Assembly: GCA_020635275.1 (NCBI GenBank)
Contig: JACKAA010000004.1
Location: 62,001-126,000, forward strand
DNA length: 64,000 nt
DNA from: Ignavibacteriales bacterium
Lineage (GTDB): Bacteria; Bacteroidota; Ignavibacteria; Ignavibacteriales; Melioribacteraceae
Direction: 5' to 3'
How positions within the stretch are numbered: the first letter of the stretch is position 1; every line of letters begins with the position of its first letter. Below, piece after piece: positions 34,135 to 44,300 of the stretch. A program made the position numbers and the translations under genes. The notes under the pieces are model-generated. The model worked only from the letters and a program-made list of their open reading frames with translations. It did no database searches and was not told the origin of the DNA.

Positions 34135-34617
34135 TTAATCACCAGCTATAGATTTTTTAGCTAATGTTTTACTTATCTGTGTTACTTCCATTAATGCTGC
34201 CGAACCATACCAAGGGTGTAATTCCATTTCTAATCTTCCAGCTTGAATAGCAGGGTCAGTTGCAGTTAAAGCTTTTGCCTCTTCAACAGTTTCAACATTA
34301 AATATGTATATACCTCTAATTTCACCGTCATCTAAAAATGGTCCGGCTAAAATTAAAACACCTTCATTTGCCATTCGAATAATATTTTTTAAATGAGCAT
34401 TTTGAAGTTCAGCAGCAGTTATTGAATCTTGATCTCGATTAGGTCCTCTTTTAAGAAAAGCCATTACATAAGATTTCATTCCATAATCATCTGCACCATA
34501 TTTTATAGCTTTAAGATTATCAAAAACTGCAGTAACTTTTGACTCTGTGTTTTCTGGTACTTGTTTTGTGCATGCAAAAAGAACTAGAGCGGTAAATAAT
34601 AGTAATATATTTTTCAT
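34135..34617 (-). CDS. YCII-domain lipoprotein
   Basis: Lipoprotein of 160 residues: signal peptide with lipobox LFACTK (Cys16), then a YCII-related domain (about 50-145). Typical lines are YVMAFLKRGPNRDQDSITAA, ILAGPFLDDGEIRGIYIFNV, EEAKALTATDPAIQAGRLEM and ELHPWYG. YCII domains have a ferredoxin-like fold; many are of unknown function and the His-Asp pair suggests possible catalysis, but none is proven for this type. Secretion of such a domain is seen in Bacteroidota. It stands alone, about 30 bp before the rlpA gene on the same strand, and could be co-transcribed. ATG start. Confidence 0.82.
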   Translation of the reverse strand: MKNILLLFTALVLFACTKQVPENTESKVTAVFDNLKAIKYGADDYGMKSYVMAFLKRGPNRDQDSITAAELQNAHLKNIIRMANEGVLILAGPFLDDGEIRGIYIFNVETVEEAKALTATDPAIQAGRLEMELHPWYGSAALMEVTQISKTLAKKSIAGD

Positions 34618-34718
34618 TAGTAATCCTTTTATTCCAATTTATTTATTAACAATAATTGATTCGAATCCATTAACATATATTTCTTGATTCTTGCTTTTGA
34701 GTGAATGACAATATTGAT

Positions 34719-35162
34719 TTAGTCAACTGATAATAATTTAAATCTTATTCTCAAAACTCCATTATCAAAACTTGATGAAACAATTTTAAATTCACCAATT
34801 TCACTAGTATTAGAAACATGCTGACCAATACATGGACAAGCATCATAATCCCCAACTTGAATAATTCTTATTTTGTCTCCAACATCTTCAGGTAACCTCT
34901 CCAAATTAAATTTACTTTCTGCATCTTGTCTTGAAATAAATTTTTCCGAAACATCTAAATTTTTTTTAATAATTTCATTTACTCGAGATTCTATTTTTTT
35001 CAATTCTTCTTCATTTAAATTTCTTGTAAAATGAAAATCAACTTTGGATTTTTTCTTTTCAATATGGGTTGTAAATGATCTTTTTTCTGTATGAAACTGC
35101 AGCATTGTTTGATTAAGAATGTGCTCTGCAGTGTGCATTGGTTCGTAATATGTTTTTGCCAT
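34719..35162 (-). CDS. AlaX-like alanyl-tRNA editing protein
   Basis: Stand-alone trans-editing protein of 147 residues from the AlaRS second additional domain family. It hydrolyses mischarged Ser-tRNA(Ala), or a related mischarged tRNA. Zinc ligands are His10 and His14 in MHTAEHIL and the Cys/His pair in CPCIGQH near the C-terminus; KVDFHF is the conserved strand between. No synthetase domain is present, so it is not a fragment of alaS. ATG start. It lies 70 bp downstream of the recQ gene on the same strand. Confidence 0.82.
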   Translation of the reverse strand: MAKTYYEPMHTAEHILNQTMLQFHTEKRSFTTHIEKKKSKVDFHFTRNLNEEELKKIESRVNEIIKKNLDVSEKFISRQDAESKFNLERLPEDVGDKIRIIQVGDYDACPCIGQHVSNTSEIGEFKIVSSSFDNGVLRIRFKLLSVD

Positions 35163-35232
35163 TATTATTTTTTCAAGTTTATGAAATAATGAATTTATTT
35201 TATTATTAATTGAAACAAATTATATAGAAAAA

Positions 35233-36678
35233 TTATTTTCTGCAATTATCACAGTTGCCGCAAGGTTGCTCATCAAAGAAGCCAAAATATTCAGAAATAT
35301 AAACTCTTCTGCAATTTTCTGTTTTGAAATAATTAACAATAGCTAATAATTTTTTGTTATCGTTCATTAATTTTTCCTTTAATCTGTTCTCATCACAAAG
35401 TTCTTCAGGTAAATCAGATTGAATTATTAAATTTTTATTTTCCAAACTTCCTTCAGTAACTCCGTATCTATCTAACATTGCTAAAACAGTTTCAACTCTA
35501 AAATCATTTTTATCTTTAAAACTCATTTGCTCTCTTAAATGATCAATTCCCAAAGAGTTTGATTTTGAAATATCCTCGCTTATTAATTCATATATTCTAT
35601 TATAGTAATCTACATCCGGATTTGCCCATTTAATAAATTCCATTTGAGTGTAAAGATCTTCTTTGTTATATAGTAATTTACAAAGTGAATGTTCACCGTC
35701 TCTTCCAGCTCTTCCTATTTCTTGGTAGTAAGATTCAATTGATGAAGGAACTTCTGCATGAATTACAAATCGAATATCCGGTTTGTCTATTCCCATCCCA
35801 AAAGCATTGGTGGCCAAAATTATTTTTTGATTTCCCGTAATAAATTCTCTTTGTATTTGTTTTCTTCTTTTGGCCTCAAGTTTGCCATGGTAAATTGTGT
35901 GTGGAATTTTCTTTGAATTTAAAAGCTGGGAATATCTTTCTAACTTTTTAATTAATGAAAAATAAATAATTCCTGAGCCATTAAAATTTTTAATTGCTTT
36001 TTCAATTTCATTCATCGTTTCAGTTTCATCATAAACATCAGCGGTTTCCAATCGTAAATTTGGCCGTTGAATTCCTTGATGAAATAATTTAATTTTTTCA
36101 TTTGTCAATCCCAGTTTTTCAACTATATCTTTTTGTACTTCTGCAGTTGCCGTTGCCGTTAATGCAATTGTTAAAGGATTTCCTAAAATTTCTCTAAACT
36201 CAGCAATTCTGGAATAATCCGGTCGAAAATCATGACCCCATTCCGAAATACAATGTGCTTCATCTATTGCCAACAATGAAATTTTTATAGATTTAATTTG
36301 CTCAACAAAATCTTTTTTTCGAAACCTTTCCGGGGTAATGTAAAGTAATTTGATTTTCCCTTTAATGAAATCATTCAATCGGGTTTGTCTATCTTTAGAA
36401 CTAATCGTTGAGTTTATAAAATTTGCCGAAATATTTTTCTTTTTTAATGCATCAACTTGGTCCTGCATTAAAGCAATTAGTGGACTTAAAACAATTGTGC
36501 CGCCATCAAATAATAAAGCCGGAATTTGATAACAAATTGATTTGCCAGCACCGGTCGGCATTAAAACCAAGCAATGATTTTTATTATTTACTAATTCAAA
36601 GATGATTTTTTCTTGTTCACCTTTGAAATTATTGTGTCCGAATTTTTCTTTTAAAATATTTAAAGCAAGCTTTTCCAA
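35233..36678 (-). CDS. recQ: RecQ-type ATP-dependent DNA helicase (short form)
   Basis: 3'-5' DNA helicase for recombination and fork repair. The helicase core has PTGAGKS (Walker A), LLAIDEAHCISEWGHDFRP (DEAH box plus aromatic loop), TATAT and ATNAFGMGIDKPDIRFVIH with QEIGRAGRDG. It ends soon after the zinc-binding cysteines CRR...CGNCDNC, so the winged-helix RQC end and the HRDC domain of E. coli RecQ are missing. At 481 residues this matches the short RecQ/RecS type found in many bacteria, not a broken gene. The start is TTG at 36678: an in-frame stop (TAA) lies just upstream and AAGGAAA precedes it, while the next ATG lies inside the Walker A motif. Confidence 0.9.
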   Translation of the reverse strand: MEKLALNILKEKFGHNNFKGEQEKIIFELVNNKNHCLVLMPTGAGKSICYQIPALLFDGGTIVLSPLIALMQDQVDALKKKNISANFINSTISSKDRQTRLNDFIKGKIKLLYITPERFRKKDFVEQIKSIKISLLAIDEAHCISEWGHDFRPDYSRIAEFREILGNPLTIALTATATAEVQKDIVEKLGLTNEKIKLFHQGIQRPNLRLETADVYDETETMNEIEKAIKNFNGSGIIYFSLIKKLERYSQLLNSKKIPHTIYHGKLEAKRRKQIQREFITGNQKIILATNAFGMGIDKPDIRFVIHAEVPSSIESYYQEIGRAGRDGEHSLCKLLYNKEDLYTQMEFIKWANPDVDYYNRIYELISEDISKSNSLGIDHLREQMSFKDKNDFRVETVLAMLDRYGVTEGSLENKNLIIQSDLPEELCDENRLKEKLMNDNKKLLAIVNYFKTENCRRVYISEYFGFFDEQPCGNCDNCRK

Positions 36679-36820
36679 TTATTTCCTTAAAATTAACTTT
36701 GTAAAAATAATTATTTAATCAATTCAAAATTGGGAATTTAAATTTACTAATAGTAATTTTGAAGCTAATTTTATAAATGTAAAATACGTTTTTAATTCCT
36801 AAATAATAATTGAGTTGTTA

Positions 36821-37291
36821 ATGGTAAATGTAATTTTTGTATGTATGGGAAATATTTGCAGATCTCCAAGCGGTGAAGCAGTTATGAACAAATTAGTTAA
36901 AAGAGTCGGATTGGAAAATGAAATTCAATGTGATTCGGCTGGAACAATTGCTTACCACGAAGGTGAACAAGCAGATGCAAGAATGAAAAGACATGCAATT
37001 AGACGCGGTTATAAACTTACAAGTATTGCTCGCAGATTCAGGAATATCGATTTTGAAAAATTTGATTACGTAATTGCAATGGATAAAGCAAATTATGCAG
37101 ATTTGATTTCTTTTGATACTGAAAAAAAATATAAAGATAAAATATTCATGATGACAAATTTTTCCTCAAATGGAAAATTTGATGAAGTACCGGATCCATA
37201 TTATGGCGGACCGGAAGGATTTGAAACTGTCTTAGATATTTTAGAAGATTCATGCAGCGGATTATTAGAAGAAATAAAAAGTAAGTTATGA
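36821..37291 (+). CDS. Low-molecular-weight phosphotyrosine phosphatase
   Basis: Cytoplasmic LMW-PTP of 156 residues. The CX5R loop is at the N-terminus: FVCMGNICRSPSGE, with nucleophile Cys8, second Cys13 and Arg14. The catalytic Asp is in VPDPYYGGPEGF. Some bacterial LMW-PTPs dephosphorylate ribulosamine-5-phosphates rather than proteins. The stop overlaps the fructosamine-kinase start (ATGA), which points to that role here. I use the ATG at 36821; a TTG two codons upstream also exists. Preceded by about 140 bp of non-coding sequence divergent from recQ. Confidence 0.92.
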   Translation: MVNVIFVCMGNICRSPSGEAVMNKLVKRVGLENEIQCDSAGTIAYHEGEQADARMKRHAIRRGYKLTSIARRFRNIDFEKFDYVIAMDKANYADLISFDTEKKYKDKIFMMTNFSSNGKFDEVPDPYYGGPEGFETVLDILEDSCSGLLEEIKSKL

Positions 37292-38136
37292 AAAATTTTG
37301 AAGAGAAAATAGAAGCTGAATTATTTCAAAAAGTTATTTCAGTAATTCCACTCGGAGGCGGCTGCATTGGAAATGCTCAAAAAGTAACCGTAGAAAACGG
37401 AACAAGCTATTTTGTTAAACATTATGAAAATGGTAAAATTCATTTTACTGAAGCCAACGGACTTAATGAAATAAAAACAGCAAATGCAATTCGTGTTCCT
37501 CGTGTGGTAAAAGTAAACGATAATTTTTTAATTTTAGAATTTATTGAATCAGCTCCGGCAGTTAAAGATTTTAGTGAAAAATTTGGTCGGCAGTTTGCAC
37601 AATTACATAAAACCAACAATAGTTTATTTGGATATTTTGAAGATAACTTTTGCGGATCAACTCCTCAGAAAAATTTACCTCAAAATGAAAATTGGACCGA
37701 ATTTTATTTTACCAATAGAATTTTATTTCAATTTAAGCTTGCTGAAAAGAATGGTTATTCAAATTCCGAATTAAGAAGTGGAGTAAATTTTATTGAGAAA
37801 AATTTAGAAAATATTCTTAAAGGAAGTGAAGAACAGGCATCACTGTTGCATGGAGATTTGTGGGGAGGAAATTATATTACAGATCAGCGAGGCAATCCAT
37901 GTTTGATTGATCCGGCAGTTTATTATGGACATAGAGAAGCAGATTTAGCAATGACAAAATTATTTGGTGGATTTGATTCAAAATTCTATTCTGCTTACAA
38001 TGAAGAATTTCCATTTAAAGATGGGTGGGAATATAGACAAAATATTTATAAACTCTACCACATTTTAAATCATCTTAATTTATTTGGAACCGGATATTTA
38101 GGTCAAGCCATTTCATTAATAAAATCTTATCAATAA
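37288..38136 (+). CDS. Fructosamine/ribulosamine 3-kinase family protein
   Basis: Kinase of 282 residues in the fructosamine-kinase family (choline-kinase-like fold). It phosphorylates sugar-amine adducts on proteins so that they break down spontaneously (deglycation). Motifs are PLGGGCIGNAQKVTVENGT (nucleotide loop), YFVKHYE (ATP-contacting Lys), FGRQFAQLHK and the catalytic HGDLWGGN followed by LIDPAVYYGHREADLAMT. Bacterial members often act on ribulosamines and erythrulosamines and pair with a LMW-PTP-like phosphatase, which is the arrangement here with a 4-bp overlap. Cytoplasmic; length typical. Confidence 0.9.
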   Translation: MKNFEEKIEAELFQKVISVIPLGGGCIGNAQKVTVENGTSYFVKHYENGKIHFTEANGLNEIKTANAIRVPRVVKVNDNFLILEFIESAPAVKDFSEKFGRQFAQLHKTNNSLFGYFEDNFCGSTPQKNLPQNENWTEFYFTNRILFQFKLAEKNGYSNSELRSGVNFIEKNLENILKGSEEQASLLHGDLWGGNYITDQRGNPCLIDPAVYYGHREADLAMTKLFGGFDSKFYSAYNEEFPFKDGWEYRQNIYKLYHILNHLNLFGTGYLGQAISLIKSYQ

Positions 38137-38144
38137 ATTTTCAC

Positions 38145-38173
38145 TTGACAAATTTGAAAATTCAAATTAACTT
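38145..38173 (+). promoter_or_regulatory. Probable promoter of the TetR gene
   Basis: TTGACA (38145-38150) and TAACTT (38168-38173) are 17 bases apart, matching a housekeeping promoter spacing. A perfect palindrome AATTTGAA-AA-TTCAAATT (38151-38168) fills the spacer, and the 13-bp operator begins 13 bases after the -10, covering the expected start site. Confidence 0.5.
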
Positions 38174-38185
38174 TACGTAAGAAAA

Positions 38186-38198
38186 TGACTAATAGTCA
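38186..38198. promoter_or_regulatory. TetR-type operator O1
   Basis: TGACTA-A-TAGTCA is a perfect 13-base palindrome 24 bp before the TetR start, overlapping the expected transcription start. The same half-sites recur at 38875-38887, so both are likely bound by the TetR product. Confidence 0.7.
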
Positions 38199-38221
38199 GT
38201 AAATCAATAAAATATAGAATT

Positions 38222-38857
38222 ATGGGAACAGCTGAAAGAAAAGAAAGAGAAAAATTACAGAGACGCCAAGAAATTATTTATGCGGCAGAAAAAGTATTTT
38301 TCAGTAAAGGATTTGAAAGTTCAACCATGGATGATGTTGCCTCTGAAGCTGAACTGAGTAAAGGCACGCTTTATATTTATTTCAAAAGTAAAGAAGAACT
38401 TTACCAAGTATTTGTAATTAGAGCAATTTCAAAACTTCACGAACTTTTCATTGAATTTTCCTCAAAAGAATCTGATGGAATATCTAAAGTTAAGGCAATT
38501 GGGGAAGCCTATATTAAGTTTTACTATGATTTCCCTAACTATTACAAAGCTTTAATGTATGATGAATCCAAGACACTGCCCAAATTTTACAGTGAAATTG
38601 AAGTAGATGATATTATGAAAATTAAAATGGAAACCAATACAATTTTCATAAACACAATAAAAGAGGGAATTGAAGACGGATCAATTAGAGCAGATTTGGA
38701 TCCGGTAAAAACTTCACTTATTCTTTGGGGTGAAGTTTTGGGCGTGTTACAATTGGTTACTCTTAAAGGAGATATCCTTTGCGAAGCGATGCAATGTTCT
38801 TCTGAGGAATTAATTTCTTATTTCTTTGAATTTACATATAAAGCGTTAAAACCATAA
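38222..38857 (+). CDS. TetR-family transcriptional regulator
   Basis: Repressor of 211 residues. The N-terminal HTH (about 15-60) reads IIYAAEKVFFSKGFESSTMD, then EAELSKGTLYIYFKSKEEL, the classical TetR signature. The C-terminal helical domain (about 65-211) is variable and presumably binds a drug or metabolite. It is followed by a tolC/MFP/RND operon in the same direction, which it very likely controls; identical operators flank it (38186-38198 and 38875-38887). That arrangement predicts self-repression and repression of efflux, released when the ligand binds. ATG at 38222. Confidence 0.92.
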   Translation: MGTAERKEREKLQRRQEIIYAAEKVFFSKGFESSTMDDVASEAELSKGTLYIYFKSKEELYQVFVIRAISKLHELFIEFSSKESDGISKVKAIGEAYIKFYYDFPNYYKALMYDESKTLPKFYSEIEVDDIMKIKMETNTIFINTIKEGIEDGSIRADLDPVKTSLILWGEVLGVLQLVTLKGDILCEAMQCSSEELISYFFEFTYKALKP

Positions 38858-38874
38858 AAATTTTTAACAAATTA

Positions 38875-38887
38875 TGACTATTAGTCA
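38875..38887. promoter_or_regulatory. TetR-type operator O2
   Basis: TGACTA-T-TAGTCA is the exact reverse complement of O1 (same half-sites, opposite centre base). It lies 28 bp before the start of the tolC-like gene, between TetR and the efflux operon. This is the natural control point for the three efflux genes. Confidence 0.7.
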
Positions 38888-38915
38888 TTTATTGATTAAA
38901 GTTTAGTGAGGATGT

Positions 38916-40298
38916 ATGAAAAGATTAATTTTATTACTGATTTTGTCAGTATTCCAAATTTCAATATTTGCACAAAATGAAACTCTGGAAAACTATGTAA
39001 AATTTGGTCTTCACAATAATTTAGCATTAAAACAGAAAAATTTTGATTATGAAAAAAGCAATTCAGCATTGGCTGAAGCGAGAGGATTATTTTTACCATC
39101 AATTGGAATTAATGCGAGATTTACAAGAGCTGGAGGAGGGAGAGATATTTCATTTCCTATTGGTGATATTTTAAATCCAATTCATGGATCTCTTAACTAT
39201 TTGCTGCAGCAAAATTTATTTCCAACAAATGTACAAAATGAAAATATTCCATTCTTAAGAGAAAAAGAACACGAAACTAAAATAAGTTTAGTGCAGCCAA
39301 TATTTCAGCCTGCAATTTATTTTAATTATAAAATTCAAGACAAAATGCTTGAATTAAGTGAACTTGAAAAAAATAATTATGCAAGAAATTTAGTCGCAGA
39401 AATTAAAAAAGCTTATTTCAATTTTCTCAAAACAAAAAGTATACAACAGATTTATGAAAACACAATGGAATTGTTAAAAGAAAATTTACGTGTGAATGAA
39501 AGTTTATTTAAAAATGATAAAGTTACAATTGATGTTGTATATCGCGCGAAAGCAGAAATTTCTGAAATTGAACAAAAACTTTTTGATGCGAAAAAAAATA
39601 ATGAATTATCAGGGTCATATCTAAATTTTATTCTTAATAGAGAATTGGATTCTGAAATAATTTTTGATACATCATCTTTCTCGCAGCGGTTAAATATTGA
39701 CTTTGAAAAAAGTTACGAAACTGCAGTAAAGCATAGGGAAGAACTCAAACAATTAGATTTAGTTGCAGAAGTTTTTAGCGATAAAGAATCAATTCAATTA
39801 TCTAAATATTTACCTGGAATTTCTTTTGCAGCCGATTACGGTTTTCAAGGTGAAAAATATCAATTCGATAAAGATCATGACTATTGGATGGCTTCGGTAG
39901 TTTTACAATGGAATTTATTTAATGGATTAAGAGATTATTCTCAAAAAGAACAAGCTGAGATTGAAAGAAAAAAAGTAGAAACTCAAAAAGAAGAATTGAA
40001 AAAACAAATCGCATTGCAGATTAGAGAAGCATATAAAAATTATGAATCGGCGTTTAAGTCAATAAAATCAGCACAAGAAATGCATGTCAGTTTAAAATCA
40101 TCATTCAGAATTATTGATAAAAAGTATAAAGAAGGCATGATAAGTTATATTGAATTTTTAGATGCGAGAAACAAATTAACACAATCAGAAATTGGTGAAG
40201 TTCTTGCTGTTTATGATTTTCAACAAAAGATTGCAGAATTGGAAAAAGTTTCAGCATTGATAAATGTTGATGAATATATCAAAAATGATAAACAATAA
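38916..40298 (+). CDS. TolC-family outer membrane efflux protein
   Basis: Outer-membrane channel of 460 residues. After a signal peptide (about 1-19, ending ISIFAQ), two OEP repeats with long helices can be seen: LALKQKNFDYEKSNSALAEA and GLFLPSIGI in the first, ISFAADYGFQGEKYQFDKDH and VVLQWNLFNG in the second. It forms the exit duct for the RND pump that follows 14 bp and 13 bp later (MFP and RND). GTGAGGATGT precedes the ATG. It is the first gene of the operon downstream of operator O2. Confidence 0.92.
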   Translation: MKRLILLLILSVFQISIFAQNETLENYVKFGLHNNLALKQKNFDYEKSNSALAEARGLFLPSIGINARFTRAGGGRDISFPIGDILNPIHGSLNYLLQQNLFPTNVQNENIPFLREKEHETKISLVQPIFQPAIYFNYKIQDKMLELSELEKNNYARNLVAEIKKAYFNFLKTKSIQQIYENTMELLKENLRVNESLFKNDKVTIDVVYRAKAEISEIEQKLFDAKKNNELSGSYLNFILNRELDSEIIFDTSSFSQRLNIDFEKSYETAVKHREELKQLDLVAEVFSDKESIQLSKYLPGISFAADYGFQGEKYQFDKDHDYWMASVVLQWNLFNGLRDYSQKEQAEIERKKVETQKEELKKQIALQIREAYKNYESAFKSIKSAQEMHVSLKSSFRIIDKKYKEGMISYIEFLDARNKLTQSEIGEVLAVYDFQQKIAELEKVSALINVDEYIKNDKQ

Positions 40299-40312
40299 AT
40301 TTTGGGGAATAA

Positions 40313-41341
40313 ATGAAAACGAAAATTTTAATAGCAATAATTGCAATTTTATTCTTAGCAAATTGTTCAGATAATAATAATGAAGATAAAGTTGAAGAAG
40401 CCATAAACGTTAAAATTGTACCGATTGAAGAAGTTAGTTATGCGAAAATTATTCATTCAAGCGGAAGATTAAAATCTGCAAAAGAAGTAAAGCTTGCTTT
40501 CAAAACCGGCGGAATAATTCAAAAAATATTTGTTTCAGATGGAGAAAAAATTCGTAAAGGACAAATATTAGCTAAGTTAAATTTAGAAGAAATTGAATCA
40601 CAAGTAAATCAAGCAAAAGTTAACTATGAAAAAAGTCTGAGAGATTTTGACCGTGTTGAATCACTTTATAAGGACAGTGTTGTTACACTTGAACAATTTC
40701 AAAATGCAAAATCTGGTTTAGATGCCGCTGAATCGAGTTTAAACATTGCAAAATTTAATTTAAACTATTCAACAATAACTTCACCGTTTAATGGAAAAGT
40801 TTATAAAAGATTAGTAGAAGAAAATGAAATGGTATCACCCGGAATGCCAATATTTATGGTAGGAGCAGCAGAAAATCAATGGCAAATAGGTTGCGGTTTA
40901 ACAGATAAAGATATTGCAAAAATACAATTAGGCGACAAAGCAAAAATTAAATTTGATAATTATGACCAAAAAATTTCTGCAAAAGTATCTGAGATTGCTG
41001 CAAGTGCTAATCCGATTAACGGATTATTTGAAATAGAATTAACATTAGATTCACAAAAAAATAATTTAGTTTCCGGATTAATTGCCTCAGTAGATATTTC
41101 CACTTCAGAAAATCAAACATATTTAAAAATTCCAATTCAAGCTTTAGTCGATGCAAATGAAAATTCTGGTTATGTGTTTGTACCCGAAAGTAATAATTCA
41201 AAGGCAAAAAAAGCTGAAGTAAAAATTGTAGAAATCCTTGGAGAATCAGTATTAGTTAATTCTGAAGAAAAAATATCTCAAGTTACTACGGACGGTGTCG
41301 AGTTTTTACGCGACAGCAGTGCAATTAAAATAAAGAATTAG
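40313..41341 (+). CDS. RND efflux periplasmic adaptor (membrane fusion protein)
   Basis: Adaptor lipoprotein of 342 residues that joins the inner-membrane RND pump to the TolC duct. A lipobox (ANCSDNN, Cys19) is followed by the biotinyl-lipoyl-like domain AFKTGGIIQKIFVSDGEKIR, then a coiled-coil hairpin (about 95-145) and SPFNGKVYKRLVEENEMVSPG. The C-terminal part holds the beta-barrel and membrane-proximal domains. Length is on the short side but normal for this family. It lies 14 bp after the tolC-like gene and 12 bp before the RND gene. Confidence 0.92.
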   Translation: MKTKILIAIIAILFLANCSDNNNEDKVEEAINVKIVPIEEVSYAKIIHSSGRLKSAKEVKLAFKTGGIIQKIFVSDGEKIRKGQILAKLNLEEIESQVNQAKVNYEKSLRDFDRVESLYKDSVVTLEQFQNAKSGLDAAESSLNIAKFNLNYSTITSPFNGKVYKRLVEENEMVSPGMPIFMVGAAENQWQIGCGLTDKDIAKIQLGDKAKIKFDNYDQKISAKVSEIAASANPINGLFEIELTLDSQKNNLVSGLIASVDISTSENQTYLKIPIQALVDANENSGYVFVPESNNSKAKKAEVKIVEILGESVLVNSEEKISQVTTDGVEFLRDSSAIKIKN

Positions 41342-41353
41342 AACGAGAAGATC

Positions 41354-44300
41354 ATGAATTTTTCAAAAGCAGCTTTAGAAAATCACCAGTTTTCAATAAT
41401 CATCATTTTAATTTTACTTTTACTTGGAATTGTTTCTTTTATCACAATGCCGAGATACGAAGATCCTCAAGTTTCGCCGGCAGCAACTTCAATAATAGTT
41501 GTTTATCCTGGAGCAACTCCAAATGATGTTGAAGAATTGGTAATAAATCCAATTGAAGAAATTCTGAATGAATTAGAAGATATCAAAACAATAAAGAGTT
41601 ATGCACGTGATGGCTTTGCAAATATTTCAATTGAGTTTTTAGCAGGAAGTGACCCCGATGATAAATATTCTGACGTAACACAAAAAGTGAACAGCATAAG
41701 AAATAAACTGCCGAGTGAAATTTTAGATATTGATTTAATAAAATGGACAATTGCCGATGTTAAAATTCTTCAACTTGCATTAATTTCTGAAACTGATGAA
41801 TACAGCAGAATGGAAAAGGAAGCAGAGCAATTAGAAGATGTTTTAAAAAAGGTAAGCGGAGTAAGAAGTATAAAAGTTTCTGCATATCCTGAGCAAGAAG
41901 TAAGAATAGAAATTAATTTGGAAAAATTATATCAGTATAAAATTGCTTTGTCTCAAGTAATAAATATAATTCAATCGAATAATGCAAACATTCCCGGTGG
42001 TGATATTGATTTAGGAGGAAAAAATTTCAACATTCAAACAAGCGGAAGTTTTAAAGATTTGAAAGAGATTGAAAATGTAGTTGTTAATTCTGTAAACGGA
42101 CAAATACTTTTTTTAAAGGATATTGCTAATGTTTGCAGAACTTATGAAGATCCAAAGTACATTGCAAAATTTAACAATAAAAGAGCAATATTTATTTCTG
42201 CCGATCAAAAAATTGGAACTAACATTTTTGATGTTTCTAATTCACTAAAAGAAAAAGTTGAAGAATATAAATCAAAACTTCCAAAATCAATGAGTTTAGA
42301 AACAGTATTTGATCAATCACAAAGTGTTGATAAAAGATTAACCGGATTCTTTTTAAATCTTTTACAAGGATTAATTCTGGTTGGAACAATTTTATTTTTA
42401 GTCGTTGATATACAAACTGCAATAATTGTAATGCTAGTAATTCCAATTTCTATTTTAATCGGAATTGGTTTGCTGGATTTATCCAGATTTGGATTGGAGC
42501 AAATGTCAATTGCCGGATTAGTAATTGCACTTGGACTTTTAGTTGATAACGCAATTGTTGTAACGGAAAATATTTCTCGTTACATTCAGCAAGGATTATC
42601 AAATTTTGAAGCCGCCGTAAAAGGAACATCTCAAATTACTTGGGCTATAATTAGTTCAACTTTAACAACAATTTTAGCTTTTGTTCCAATGATGTTAATG
42701 CAGGATATTACTGGTGATTTTATTAGAAGCATGCCGGTTACTGTTTCTTATACATTATTGGCTTCACTTTTAATTGCATTGACTTTAACGCCTTTGCTCT
42801 CAGAAAAATTTATGAGCAAAAATTCAGTTTCGAAAGAAAGAAAAGCTAGAAAGTTTTTAAATAAATTTGTATCAAATACATATAAACCTAAATTACAATT
42901 TGCTCTTGATCATCCTAAAACAATAATAATTTCTGCAGTAATATTCTTTTTAATAAGTCTATCACTTTTTCCCTTAGTTGGAATTAGTTTTTTCCCAAAA
43001 GCTGAAAAACCTCTATTCATGATAAATATAAATTTGCCGGAAGGATCCAGTATTTCCAAAACGGAGAAAGTCGCAAATTATGTTGAAGAAATTTTAATGA
43101 AAAAAGAAGAAGTAATAAACTTCACGACTAATATTGGCAATGGAAATCCAAGAATTTATTATAATGTAGTTTCTAAAACAAATGCAGATAATTATGCACA
43201 AATTTTTGTTGAACTTAAAGAATATAATTATGATGAATTCAATAATTTCTTAAGTGAATTGAGAAACGAATTTGATGATTTTGCCGGAGCGAAAATAGAA
43301 GTTAAAGATTTTGAACAAGGTCCGCCGGTTGAAGCACCCATAGCAATTAAAATTCTTGGAGATGATATTTCTTCTTTAAGAAAAATATCTTTAGATGTTG
43401 AAAATATTTTCATCAATACTGAAGGGACAGTAAATGTTAACAATCCTTTATCAACAACTAAAACTGATTTATATGTTAACATAAATAAAGAGAAAGCAGC
43501 AATTTATGGAGTTCCAATTTTTGAGATTGATAGAACAATAAGAGCATCAATAAATGGCTTAACAATTTCAACTTACAGAGACAAAACCGGAAAAGAATAC
43601 AATATTATTTTACGTTCACCAGAAGGTGAAAAAACAGATGTAGAGAAGTTTGATAGAATTTATGTTTCATCTATAAGTGGTGGGCAAATTCCACTAAAGC
43701 AATTGGCAAAAATTGAATTTAAAACTTCTCCACTTACAATTAACCATTTTGATTTAGCACGAACTGTTTCGCTTACTTCGGATGTATTAAGTGATTACTC
43801 AGTAAATACTGTAACTAATGAGATTGTGGAAAAATTGAAAACTTATCCTTTCCCAAAAGGTTATTCTTTTTATATTGGCGGGGAATTAGAAAGCCAGCAA
43901 CAATCATTTGGCGGAATGGCAAAAGCAATGATTATTGCAATTGTTGGAATTTTTGGAATTCTTGTTTTACAATTCCGTTCTTATAAACAACCGTTAATTG
44001 TATTTAGTGCAATTCCTTTAGCAATTATTGGCTCCATAATTGCTTTGCTTCTTACAGGGAATTCTTTTTCTTTTACAGCTTTTGTGGGATTAACAAGTTT
44101 GATAGGAATTGTTGTCAACAATTCAATTATATTGGTTGATTATACAAATAAGCTTAGAAGTGAAGAAGGGTTGAGTATTCCTCAAGCATTAATAACTGCG
44201 TGCGAAATTAGATTTATTCCTATAATTTTAACAACTGGAACTACTATTGTTGGATTGTTTCCGTTAACACTTGGAGGTGGAACGATGTGGGCTCCCATGG

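Noticed and set aside
35233..36678. RecQ as a truncated pseudogene
   Set aside because: It ends just after the zinc cysteines, as short RecQ/RecS-type helicases do; no frameshift is visible and the next gene follows closely.
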